DNA from: Firmicutes bacterium HGW-Firmicutes-16
GTDB taxonomy: Bacteria; Bacillota; Clostridia; Oscillospirales; Oscillospiraceae
Length of the DNA stretch: 63,404 nt
Assembly (NCBI GenBank): GCA_002841545.1
Contig: PGZZ01000014.1
Coordinates: forward strand, 1 to 63,404
Direction: 5' to 3'
Shown here: piece after piece, positions 41,872 through 49,496 of the stretch
Numbering within the stretch: position 1 is the stretch's first letter
Layout: every line of letters starts with the position of its first letter
Notes under the pieces: generated by a model
Seen by the model: only the letters and a program-made list of their open reading frames with translations
What the model was told of the DNA's origin: nothing
Databases searched by the model: none
Translations under genes and position numbers: made by a program

Positions 41872-42616
41872 CTACCGCCCTCCGATTACTGTTGCGTTCC
41901 GGTATAAGCAGTCTGAACAAGGCTTTCCCTTCTGGGGTGATAAGCGTGTAAACGCCATGACGCCCGTTAACGCAGAAATCCTTCACCTCGAACAAGCCTC
42001 CTGTAAGCGTTTCGGAATAGGGCAGAAGTACGCCTCGAATTGTCCGATATAGGAAACTGCCTCTGAGAAGGAATTCTACGAACTGTTTTGTTGGGATGTT
42101 AAGCTCCTTTGCTGTGGTGGAAATGTTCGTACACAAACCCACTTCGCAGAAATAGTCATAGTACATGGCCTTATTCTGCAGCGCGACGTTCTCTTGGTTT
42201 AGCCGTTCAACTTTCCTTCGTTCTTTCTCCAGTGCCGCTGCAAGCCTGGTCAACGCTTCCGGATCGTCTTTTATTTCATCAAGCTTGTCCGACATGATAT
42301 AAGCGCCATGTTTTCGTATGCTCGGAACGACCTCCTCAAATAGCCAACGTTCAAATCGCTGGGCGTCGGGAAGCTTGCTTCCGACAATCATGCGATATAC
42401 ATCGCCCTCAGGTATTACGATGGTTTCTTGCGCACCGCCTTTTGAAAGGATGGGGCGTTTTACCCCTTCCTTGCAGTAACGGGCAACTGCTTTTCTCGGA
42501 TCCCTGTATCCAAGAGCCGCAGCAACATCATTACCGCAGAACAGAAGCCTATCGCCATCTTCCAAGACTCTTACACTTCCAAACTCAATATTATGAAATA
42601 TCTCTACATTTTTCAT
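41861..42616 (-). CDS. BRO-N/KilAC phage-type antirepressor
   Basis: A 251-residue protein with N-terminal BRO domain (HNIEFGSVRVLEDGDRLLFC, GNDVAAALGYRDPRKAVARY, IPEGDVYRMIVGSKLPDAQR and FERWLFEEVVPSIRKHGAY) and a C-terminal KilAC-like region. Such proteins bind DNA or repressors to switch on phage or ICE genes. It is first in the minus-strand operon leading to DUF4314 and ArdA-like genes. Confidence 0.85.
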   Translation of the reverse strand: MKNVEIFHNIEFGSVRVLEDGDRLLFCGNDVAAALGYRDPRKAVARYCKEGVKRPILSKGGAQETIVIPEGDVYRMIVGSKLPDAQRFERWLFEEVVPSIRKHGAYIMSDKLDEIKDDPEALTRLAAALEKERRKVERLNQENVALQNKAMYYDYFCEVGLCTNISTTAKELNIPTKQFVEFLLRGSFLYRTIRGVLLPYSETLTGGLFEVKDFCVNGRHGVYTLITPEGKALFRLLIPERNSNRRAVDAQ

Positions 42617-43146
42617 TGTCCTTTCCCTTTCATCAAATAAATAAACCGCTGTTCAGATACAGTCGGTTTCAAAATATCCGTTTTTCTTAATGCCACAAAT
42701 ACAAAGACCGCTCCAAGCAGTTTAGCTTGATATATAACGAAGCGGTCCTCGTAGCATCTAGCATTAAATACAATTTGTGCTGCTGTTCGGCCACTGCCAT
42801 CCCCGCACATGGGCAACTTACAGGCTGCGGACGGCTCCGCATCACGGGCTTCTCACCCCTCCGAGGTTCTCTCCGAGCTGCCCCCATTGCTTGCGTCTGT
42901 GGCTGGGCAGGAGTATCATTATAGGCTGACGGGATTATCGCATGACAGTTTGCCAATACTGTCTTTCGGATGGAATGTGTCGCTCGCGCCGCGAGGCGGT
43001 CATGGCGTTTCCTCCGATATTGCTTTCTCTTTTCGAGTCCGTCAGCTAAAGTACCTGTTTCGTTGGATATGCGGTTTTCAAGGTTCGAAAGGCTTTACAA
43101 AAAGCCTCCTCACTGTGTAGGCAGCGAGAAGGCGTGTTTGTAACCC
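42617..43146. other. intergenic region in the ICE, no gene supported
   Basis: 530 bases with several open frames on both strands (for example 42687-42956 minus) that lack ribosome binding sites and look compositionally artificial. GC content is higher than in neighbouring genes. It should carry the promoter of the antirepressor operon. A stretch from 43085 to 43140 has hairpin-forming AAAAGCCTCCTCAC/GCGAGAAGGC-like sequence typical of a terminator for the sigma-factor gene on the other strand, but pairing is imperfect. Confidence 0.35.
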
Positions 43147-43608
43147 TTATTTTAAAAAACTTTTTATCCGGGCCATTTTTTTACTAATGGTGTTTCTCGC
43201 GCAGTCCATTTTCCGGGCAACATCCGCTTGGCTGTAGCCTTCAATTGCTATTAGGGTAAGCAGGTCAAGGTCTGGGGCTGAGAGCGCTTTCAGCTTTCCA
43301 GCCAGCGCAGAGTCGTTAACCGCTTCTATCCACGCAAATCTTCCAGAAAACTCTGCTTCGTCAAATTGAACCGTCAATCCGGGATACCGATTTACCAAGG
43401 AGGATTCAGCTGATTCTTCCGTAATGGTTTCTGCCGGGAGCTCCTGATTGTGCCGTATGTATGTCCTTTCCTTGCAGAACAGTTCGCGGTCGAAGTTATA
43501 CATCTCCCAAGTGTCCTCAATTGTCATGCCTGCACCGATATATTCGGCGCTAAGCTTTCTCCATTTTTCTAAGAATGCCTGCTCTTCTTTTGCATAATTA
43601 AAACTCAT
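43147..43608 (-). CDS. Sigma-70 region 4-like protein
   Basis: A 153-residue protein. The C-terminal part (LSAPDLDLLTLIAIEGYSQA then DVARKMDCARNTISKKMARI) is a sigma-70 region 4 helix-turn-helix; the N-terminal part is of ICE-specific type with a YNFDRELFCKERTYIRHNQE motif. These act as sigma-like activators of transfer genes in Clostridia ICEs. It stands alone between two intergenic stretches. Confidence 0.8.
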   Translation of the reverse strand: MSFNYAKEEQAFLEKWRKLSAEYIGAGMTIEDTWEMYNFDRELFCKERTYIRHNQELPAETITEESAESSLVNRYPGLTVQFDEAEFSGRFAWIEAVNDSALAGKLKALSAPDLDLLTLIAIEGYSQADVARKMDCARNTISKKMARIKSFLK

Positions 43609-43742
43609 ATGTCCTCACTCCGTTTTTCGAAATCTGATTTGTCGTCAAAATCTCGATAAACGTGGAGGGCCGCGGGATTCATGCTTGGTATTGCATATAA
43701 TTTTCATTTGCTTGCAGCTCCTTCCGGAGCCGAACAAGCAGC

Positions 43743-43787
43743 AAAAAGGAGCCTGACAATAGCTTTTTAGCTACTTGTCAGGCTCCT
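43743..43787 (-). terminator. Rho-independent terminator
   Basis: A 12-bp perfect stem (GGAGCCTGACAA paired with TTGTCAGGCTCC) with an inner TAGCT/AGCTA dyad, followed on the minus strand by TTTTT. It ends the transcript of the 62-residue zinc-finger gene. Confidence 0.75.
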
Positions 43788-43829
43788 CATTCAGTTTGTT
43801 GATGGGTGCTCAGTACTAAGTAAAATCTC

Positions 43830-44018
43830 TTATGTTATTCTTCTGTAGCCTATCGTTGAATGGCACTTCCAGCATTTTATGTAATAGTCCGGAGTCCATC
43901 TTTCTTTTGGAGATCCCTCATCGTACATATCAATCTCCTTTGTTTGTGTCTTCACACCGTACTCAGCGTCAATCAGGCGTCTTCCGCAGTGTGGACACAT
44001 TACCGTTGTCTTTCTCAT
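43830..44018 (-). CDS. Small zinc-ribbon protein
   Basis: A 62-residue protein with MCPHCGRRLIDAEYG at the start and IKCWKCHSTIGYRRI at the end: two CxxC pairs making a zinc ribbon, as in Com-like or rubredoxin-like adaptors of mobile elements. It stands alone with its own terminator. Function unknown. Confidence 0.7.
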   Translation of the reverse strand: MRKTTVMCPHCGRRLIDAEYGVKTQTKEIDMYDEGSPKERWTPDYYIKCWKCHSTIGYRRIT

Positions 44019-44097
44019 TTGCGTACCCCTCTCAAAAGCACACTTTGTCTTTTCGTGTTATGTGTTAATTTAACAGTTATCGTTTTGCTTAAAATTT

Positions 44098-44868
44098 TTA
44101 ACTTATTGAGCCGGTATTAGCGTAGAAGCTCATGCCGCAATCTATGTCAGCCTTTGAAAAGCCAGATATTAGGCCAAGATCGCGTAGCCTTATATCCGCG
44201 GCTTGCAAAGAAACGTCAAAAGTTTTAGATACGGTTAAAATAATTCCCGCAGCCCAGAGTTCATCTTTTATGGTATTGTTAATGCCTTTTAAGCCTAATA
44301 ATGCTTTGCGCGGCATTAGCAAGCACGACGCGAAACAATTTGCCTGCCACTCCAGCCAGTCATTATCCGTCCACTCGGATTCGCGCGCCGGTGTTTGTAT
44401 GTTTTCAATACGGCATTGGATAAAAGCTTTGCTCCCTTCGCTTCGTGCTGCCGCCATACCGATCTTTTGTGCAAAGTATTCAGAATGAAAGAAGCCGTGT
44501 CCCGCCTCATGCGCAGCAGTAAACCGGTAACGGTGAAGCGGCTTTTTTAGAAGACCCTGGTCGATAAGCATTGTACCAGCTTTTACGCTGATAAACTCGG
44601 CGCGGCCTTTTACAGCATCAAATATTGGCACTTCATCAGAATCGTTGAACACGGTCATTCCGAGATATATTCCATTATGCGATAGGTATTGGTATTCCTG
44701 CTTCATTCCAAGGTATTTAAAAACAAAACTATCTATATTAATTGCTTTAGGTACCTGCAAGGTTTCGGGGCAAAAATCTGCAAGCATTCTCTCAGTAATA
44801 TCTTCGATGCCCGCCTTGCTGACAACCGGCAAGCCGTTTTTCTTTTTTGCAAAACCGGTTTTTGTCAC
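44098..44868 (-). CDS. ImmA/IrrE-family metallopeptidase
   Basis: A 256-residue protease. The HExxH motif is AAHEAGHGFFHSEYFA near residue 120, and the usual downstream EWQANCFASCLLMPRKAL supplies the third ligand. ImmA-type enzymes cleave the ICE repressor after DNA damage and so trigger excision. It follows the XRE gene by six bases, and the two form the switch of the element. Confidence 0.9.
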   Translation of the reverse strand: MTKTGFAKKKNGLPVVSKAGIEDITERMLADFCPETLQVPKAINIDSFVFKYLGMKQEYQYLSHNGIYLGMTVFNDSDEVPIFDAVKGRAEFISVKAGTMLIDQGLLKKPLHRYRFTAAHEAGHGFFHSEYFAQKIGMAAARSEGSKAFIQCRIENIQTPARESEWTDNDWLEWQANCFASCLLMPRKALLGLKGINNTIKDELWAAGIILTVSKTFDVSLQAADIRLRDLGLISGFSKADIDCGMSFYANTGSIS

Positions 44869-44874
44869 AAAGCT

Positions 44875-45258
44875 TCATCCTTTCCGTTTTTTTAGTTCTT
44901 CAATAAATTTATTCCAGTCCGCTTCTCCGGCGCCAAGATCTCTGGCCGTCCTCAGCGCAACGCTTACGTATTCTTTGCCTTTGATATACTCCGGAAGGTC
45001 TGGTGCAACGCCGTCTTTCTGCTTACCAACAATATCGTACATTTCGGATCTTTCCTCTTTGCTAAGATCAAGGATTTCAGCTGCTCTGGAAAGACGTTCG
45101 GGCATCAGCGGAGCCGCCCGGTCCTTTTCAACCTCAGTCATATACGGTGCGGAAACTCCCAGCTGCCGCGCGAACTCGCGGAGGCTTATTCTTCGTTCCT
45201 CTCTTTTTACAGTGAGAAACTGCCCAAAAGATTTATATACGCCACTCGTCGCAATCAC
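44875..45258 (-). CDS. XRE-type repressor (ImmR-like)
   Basis: A 127-residue repressor with N-terminal HTH: FGQFLTVKREERRISLREFA then RQLGVSAPYMTEVEKDRAAP. It is paired with the ImmA-type protease, which would cleave it. Upstream, two TTGTTAA repeats (45284-45290 and 45296-45302) form a possible operator near its promoter. Confidence 0.85.
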   Translation of the reverse strand: MIATSGVYKSFGQFLTVKREERRISLREFARQLGVSAPYMTEVEKDRAAPLMPERLSRAAEILDLSKEERSEMYDIVGKQKDGVAPDLPEYIKGKEYVSVALRTARDLGAGEADWNKFIEELKKRKG

Positions 45259-45283
45259 TCTCCTGTCTTTTCTCTTTCGTTAA

Positions 45284-45302
45284 TTGTTAAGTGATTTGTT
45301 AA
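45284..45302. promoter_or_regulatory. Direct repeats, possible operator of the XRE-ImmA switch
   Basis: TTGTTAA occurs at 45284-45290 and again at 45296-45302, 12 bases start to start. They are 26-44 bases upstream of the XRE start, where an autorepressor would bind. Confidence 0.35.
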
Positions 45303-45452
45303 CGTTATTTGCAGTATAAAACTTTTGCTTTTTCTTGTCAATATATAATCGCAATATAATAAAGCATTTTCCTCTTCTGTCTATAATACTTCATCTGAGT
45401 ACTTATTAGTTGGTTCATAGTGAACCCAGGGTAGGTTCACAAACAACAAAAG

Positions 45453-45483
45453 CCTCAGTGCAGCTTTTCGATACTGCACTAGG
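45453..45483 (-). terminator. Rho-independent terminator after the integrase gene
   Basis: The stem AGTGCAG/CTGCACT is extended by CCT/AGG and followed on the minus strand by CTTTTGTTGTTT. It lies nine bases past the integrase stop. A second dyad, GTGAACC/GGTTCAC, follows at 45420-45440. Confidence 0.65.
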
Positions 45484-45492
45484 CCATGTTTT

Positions 45493-46659
45493 TCATATAT
45501 CGCAGAGAGTGGCTACTGCTTTTTTCGTTGTTTCCTCTAGTGCGTGGACATATATGTTGTACGTAATTTCAACCGAGGAGTGTCCGAGAAGCGATGATAC
45601 GATTTTGACATCAGTATTCTTTGCGATTAGCTGCGTCGCGAAGGTATGCCTTAGCGTATGTATTCCGCAGGGCCTTATATTTGCTCGTTCTAATATCGCT
45701 TCGAAGGTCCGCGTAAAGTTATCTATCGTATTGAATGTACCATCGGCTTGAGCGAGTATTGGGCTATCTTCGCCGAAGTATCTGGTCTTTTTTAGTTCTT
45801 TCAACGCCGCTTTCGCAGCAGCATTTACCGGAATACTACGCTTGCCGTTTTTGGTTTTCGTCGTTTGAAACTGTTGCTTCCATCTTCGCTCACCTTCTGT
45901 GCGGTCTCGGACTCTTACCAGTGTCCCGTTGGTATGAATGATCCCACCCGCTTCATCATAGTCCGACCATCGCCATGCTAATGCTTCCCCCACGCGAACG
46001 CCTGTGTTGAGCGTTAATGTCATTGCGTAGCCTAGAGGATATATGGGTTTTCCGTTGCCCCACACTGCGGTGGCAGCGTTCTTAAATCTGGTTATTTCTT
46101 CTTCGCTTAAGTATCGTATTTCCTTTGTATCAAATTGTTCCGGCGATGGCATTACAACACCGAGCATCGGATTCTTGACTATTATCTCCTTAGGGAAGAT
46201 AGCATACTTCATGCTATCATTGAGTGCGTTGTACGCTTTCTTAATGGTAGAGTAGGATTTTCCGTCGTCCTGAAGATGGTTTATTACTTCGTTCTGGATT
46301 ATTCCGTATGTAAGCTCGTTTAGTTTATAGCTGCCGATGTTCGGAACGATATTGTTCTGCACGGTGCATTCAAGCCGGTCATATGAAGTGTCTTTAAGGG
46401 TGCGGCGCTTTACCGACGACATCCATTCTGTCATAAAATCTTCTAGCGTCATTTCTGCGCCAGCGGTCGGCAATAGGAACTCTGCGCTCTTTTTATATTC
46501 GTCCAGCTTAGCCGTTGCTTCTTTACGGGTTTTTCCCGTGAAGGTTCTTCTTTTCCCGCCAACAGTGATTTGGGCTATCCAAGCATCTTTGATTTCTTTG
46601 CCTTCTTTGTCCCTGCGTCGGTATACTGAACCTTCACCTACTGCTCGTCTTGATGCCAT
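45493..46659 (-). CDS. int: Tyrosine recombinase, ICE integrase
   Basis: A 388-residue phage-type integrase. N-terminal arm-binding region (GEGSVYRRRDKEGKEIKDAW then IAQITVGGKRRTFTGKTRKE), SAM-like core binding domain near 65-170 and catalytic domain with Arg in NTGVRVGEAL, Lys in TKTKNGKRS, HTLRHTFATQ (His and second Arg), GHSSV and nucleophile Tyr in YNIYVH. All catalytic residues are present. It lies at one end of the ICE, opposite the excisionase-like gene. Upstream is a region with short direct repeats. Confidence 0.95.
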   Translation of the reverse strand: MASRRAVGEGSVYRRRDKEGKEIKDAWIAQITVGGKRRTFTGKTRKEATAKLDEYKKSAEFLLPTAGAEMTLEDFMTEWMSSVKRRTLKDTSYDRLECTVQNNIVPNIGSYKLNELTYGIIQNEVINHLQDDGKSYSTIKKAYNALNDSMKYAIFPKEIIVKNPMLGVVMPSPEQFDTKEIRYLSEEEITRFKNAATAVWGNGKPIYPLGYAMTLTLNTGVRVGEALAWRWSDYDEAGGIIHTNGTLVRVRDRTEGERRWKQQFQTTKTKNGKRSIPVNAAAKAALKELKKTRYFGEDSPILAQADGTFNTIDNFTRTFEAILERANIRPCGIHTLRHTFATQLIAKNTDVKIVSSLLGHSSVEITYNIYVHALEETTKKAVATLCDI

Positions 46660-46818
46660 GTGTCATCACCTCAACGACAGTATACCGACAACGTTTCACA
46701 AGTCAAGTGAAATAGCTTATCTAGCTGTTATAAGCTTCACAAGTAGCTCACTCAGCAAAAACGCCATGACGAAACAATAATTATCGCTATTATTCAGCTA
46801 TTTTATGCCAGTACAGTC
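46660..46818. repeat. Repeat-rich region upstream of int, possible attachment region
   Basis: The nonamer TTCACAAGT occurs at 46695-46703 and again at 46736-46744, with the dyad TTTCAC/GTGAAA around the first copy. Such short repeats beside an integrase gene are usual for arm-type binding sites or the att region. No matching core was found by eye near 9.87 kb, so the end point is not proven. Confidence 0.35.
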
Positions 46819-47373
46819 TCACTTCTTTGTCTTTTTACTTTGCTCTTGAGCATATTGAAGGATAGTCTTTACTTCAATATTTTCATAAGTATCCCGCGGT
46901 TCGATAATAAAACGCTCATATTTTTCTGAAGGATTATATTTTATAGTTTGAATCCCGTCCCTAATCAAGTCTAAATATACATCAAATTGATAATCTGTTA
47001 GTCCTTTGGGAATCGGTGCAATTATCTCTCCATTTTGTGTTTTGTAGCAAATGCTTGGTTCTGCTTCACGAATTTCACCTGATTGCTTTATTTTAACATT
47101 TTCTTTAATTTTATTGACCACAAATTTAATGGTATTTTTTATAATGTCATATGCCATCGGCATAATGAGACCAGTAATAATTAATTCTGTTACATTTTGG
47201 CTAATAAATATACTTATATCATTAAGCGAGGCTTTTGGGTATGTATTATTTGTAACATGCAATTCTATTCCTTGTTCTTTCAGTCTGCTTCGAATTTCAA
47301 ATAATTCTGTATCTGCTAGATAATTTGCGCCATTTTCCAGACACACGCTACTTATGCTCTCCATGGAATTCAC
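46819..47373 (-). CDS. Unknown membrane-associated protein of the ATP-grasp cassette
   Basis: A 184-residue protein with one hydrophobic segment near residues 55-85 (NVTELIITGLIMPMAYDIIK) between a short N-terminal domain and a charged C-terminal part ending in a Lys-rich tail. Not recognised as a known family. It is the last gene of the minus-strand series from the peptide at 49445 and follows the membrane protein gene by 68 bases. Its place suggests it belongs to that cassette, but it could be independent. Confidence 0.55.
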   Translation of the reverse strand: MNSMESISSVCLENGANYLADTELFEIRSRLKEQGIELHVTNNTYPKASLNDISIFISQNVTELIITGLIMPMAYDIIKNTIKFVVNKIKENVKIKQSGEIREAEPSICYKTQNGEIIAPIPKGLTDYQFDVYLDLIRDGIQTIKYNPSEKYERFIIEPRDTYENIEVKTILQYAQEQSKKTKK

Positions 47374-47441
47374 ACCTTAATTCATTAATAATTAATACAA
47401 ATTGTTGCTTATGGCGATATTAGATAGCAAATTTCAAAATA

Positions 47442-48296
47442 TCATGGCGTAGTATAAGGTTCAACAAGAAAAACCGTAATGACGTTATCTTCTACCCCAA
47501 ACTTAATGAACAATTTGTTACCTTTATCAACTATGCTAATTGGGGTGGCTTTACTTTTATCGAGCATGCCGCTATCTATTGCCTGTAAAATAATCATTTC
47601 TGCAGTAAGTTGATCAGCATATTCACTAACGCCGTTGATTGCAGAAGATGCGTAAACAAAAGAATAATTTTTATAAGCATTTGTATATTCCAAATCTGCA
47701 ATATCATGATCTGCGGTTACATATGGGACAGATGATAGAACAAGTACTAAAAACAGGCAAATCAAAGAGTTTCGAATGCACTTATACGAAGTAAAAACGC
47801 CATTATTTCTAATAATGTTTTGTGTACGATTTTGCGAAATACATTTATCGTAATCTTCTCTCAAAACGGCTTCATCTGCAGCAAAACTACTTAGATTTAT
47901 AACGAAAATCTTATTCTCATCAATCAGTACTTTTATAGCTATTATTCCAGCTAAAAACATATAGATTACAGCCAGAGTAAACAAAATAAATGCTATCCAA
48001 GAGAAAGTTGGATAAGAATACTTCTCGTAAATTGTCGTAAGCATTCCAGTTGCACCCAAAATCAAAGTAATGGTTATTGTAAGACCAACTACATTTGTTT
48101 TTGCTTTATCTTCCAGTTTGTCTTTTATCCTCATTGTTTCTGTATATTGGTCTTTTAGTACATCTGTGCTAATTGCATCGGCATTTTCGTTGAAGCATAG
48201 AACCCCTTTCGGCTCATCCAATAATATTTTTCGAAGTATTTTATTCGCTTTGCAATATGCGACATATGGAAAAACGGCATCAATCACCTTGCTCAT
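47442..48296 (-). CDS. Three-helix membrane protein (SLATT-like layout) of the ATP-grasp cassette
   Basis: A 284-residue protein with two adjacent membrane helices at residues 67-88 and 98-124 (LTITITLILGATGML; WIAFILFTLAVIYMFLAGII) and a third near 172-191 (NSLICLFLVLVLSSVPYV), followed by an outside or lumenal domain of about 90 residues. A helical N-terminal region precedes the first pair. This arrangement recalls SLATT-type pore-forming effectors of bacterial conflict systems, but I have no direct motif match. The start overlaps the ligase stop as TAATG, so the two are translationally coupled. Confidence 0.6.
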   Translation of the reverse strand: MSKVIDAVFPYVAYCKANKILRKILLDEPKGVLCFNENADAISTDVLKDQYTETMRIKDKLEDKAKTNVVGLTITITLILGATGMLTTIYEKYSYPTFSWIAFILFTLAVIYMFLAGIIAIKVLIDENKIFVINLSSFAADEAVLREDYDKCISQNRTQNIIRNNGVFTSYKCIRNSLICLFLVLVLSSVPYVTADHDIADLEYTNAYKNYSFVYASSAINGVSEYADQLTAEMIILQAIDSGMLDKSKATPISIVDKGNKLFIKFGVEDNVITVFLVEPYTTP

Positions 48297-49246
48297 TATG
48301 TACCTCCCACTACCAAATGATCTACAATAGCCTTGTCAATGGGTAGTTTAGCTGTAGAAACCAACCACCCCCATTCTCCTGTTGGATTAATTTCAATGAA
48401 ATAGTATGTATCATTTACTAGCGCAAGGTCAACTCCACCAAAACACAATCCAAGCTTATCCATCAACTTTTTTATCTGTTCTTGAATATTTTGGGGTAAA
48501 TCAATTGGAGTATATAAAAGCCCTTCTTTATTTTTCTTTCTCCAATCTCCTTCAATACTGTTTCCGTTATGTGTTATACTGACAGCTAAAATTTTGTCGC
48601 CTATGACTGTGGCGCGAATATCTATTTTATTTTCTAAGTATTGTTGAAGTATTATAGGCGCATATCGGATTTCTGCATCCAACAATTCGCTACCATTAAC
48701 AATTGTTGAATATGTGAACATTTCTTGTCCATTGTCATTGAATAGCGCTGTGTCCAAAGACTTAACAATATATTGCTTCGAAGATTGGATACTTTGCGGC
48801 AGAGAATTACCAATATAAGTTTCTGGTGTCGTAAGTTGGCACGTTTGAGCAGTTTTGAGCTGATATAGTTTATTTTCTGCTGCATAAATGGAAGCTGGAT
48901 GATTAACCCAATTTGCATTGTCAAAAGATATTAGGTTTCTGATAAATGCGCTCCACTGGCTTCTATACAATTGTTCATTTAAAGAGTATGGCTTTCCCAT
49001 ATTTCGCAGAAAAACCGGAGCACGAAAATAAACCGACTTTAGACTTTCAGGCGTTATTATATAAGTTGAATCATTGACTACTATGGATAGCATATCTGTT
49101 TGAAGCGTGTAAAGTATTTTATATTCAGAAAAATGATCTCGGTTAATTCTTAAATAATTTAAGCCACGTTTTTCAAGCTCACAACAAATTAGATCTGTTG
49201 AGTAATCTATTGTGTTTGAAACGATCAAATAGTTAATATTATTCAC
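48296..49246 (-). CDS. Graspetide-type ATP-grasp ligase (MvdC/MvdD-like)
   Basis: A 316-residue ATP-grasp enzyme starting at GTG 49246. The N-terminal part has VYFRAPVFLRNMG near residue 72, as in microviridin-type ligases (there usually W/F-x-R-R-P). Further marks are WVNHPASIYAAENKLYQLKT near 113, IDIRATVIGDKILAVSI near 208 and the metal/ATP-binding end FIEINPTGEWGWLV near 283, the E-x-N-P-x-G-x-W signature of this group. Such ligases close ester or amide rings between Ser/Thr/Lys and Asp/Glu side chains of a precursor peptide. The gene for a 68-residue candidate precursor overlaps its start by eight bases. Confidence 0.85.
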   Translation of the reverse strand: MNNINYLIVSNTIDYSTDLICCELEKRGLNYLRINRDHFSEYKILYTLQTDMLSIVVNDSTYIITPESLKSVYFRAPVFLRNMGKPYSLNEQLYRSQWSAFIRNLISFDNANWVNHPASIYAAENKLYQLKTAQTCQLTTPETYIGNSLPQSIQSSKQYIVKSLDTALFNDNGQEMFTYSTIVNGSELLDAEIRYAPIILQQYLENKIDIRATVIGDKILAVSITHNGNSIEGDWRKKNKEGLLYTPIDLPQNIQEQIKKLMDKLGLCFGGVDLALVNDTYYFIEINPTGEWGWLVSTAKLPIDKAIVDHLVVGGT

Positions 49247-49445
49247 CTTTTTGATCTTCTCCTGTTTCTAGGTCACATTTTTTTGATTGAGGCCGACGGG
49301 GATCATTGCTTAACATCATAACTTCGCCGGTAGAATTATTAACCCAATAGCCATGATTTTCTTGAAAAGTACAGTCTTTAGGAATTGGATTTACTATGGG
49401 GACAGGATATCGATATGCTTTCTCAATTAAAATGTGTTCTTTCAT
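49239..49445 (-). CDS. Candidate RiPP precursor peptide (68 residues)
   Basis: A 68-residue protein starting at ATG 49445 after GGAG. N-terminal part (MKEHILIEKAYRYPVPIVNP) may be the leader, with a Pro-rich middle; the second half (NHGYWVNNSTGEVMMLSNDP and a Lys/Asp/Glu/Ser-rich tail) holds Ser/Thr/Lys and Asp/Glu suited for ring closure by an ATP-grasp ligase. It directly precedes and overlaps the ligase gene, the usual order for graspetide clusters. No classic microviridin core (TxKxPSD) is present, so the ring pattern would be new. It could alternatively be a substrate or regulator that is modified without being released. Confidence 0.6.
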   Translation of the reverse strand: MKEHILIEKAYRYPVPIVNPIPKDCTFQENHGYWVNNSTGEVMMLSNDPRRPQSKKCDLETGEDQKGE

Positions 49446-49496
49446 TAAAGTACTCCTTATACATTATTGGTAATATATTCAATCCGTATCAGGAAA

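Noticed and set aside
42687-42956. 89-codon minus-strand frame upstream of the antirepressor gene
   Set aside because: No ribosome binding site, Pro/Arg-rich shadow-like composition and overlapping competing frames on both strands.
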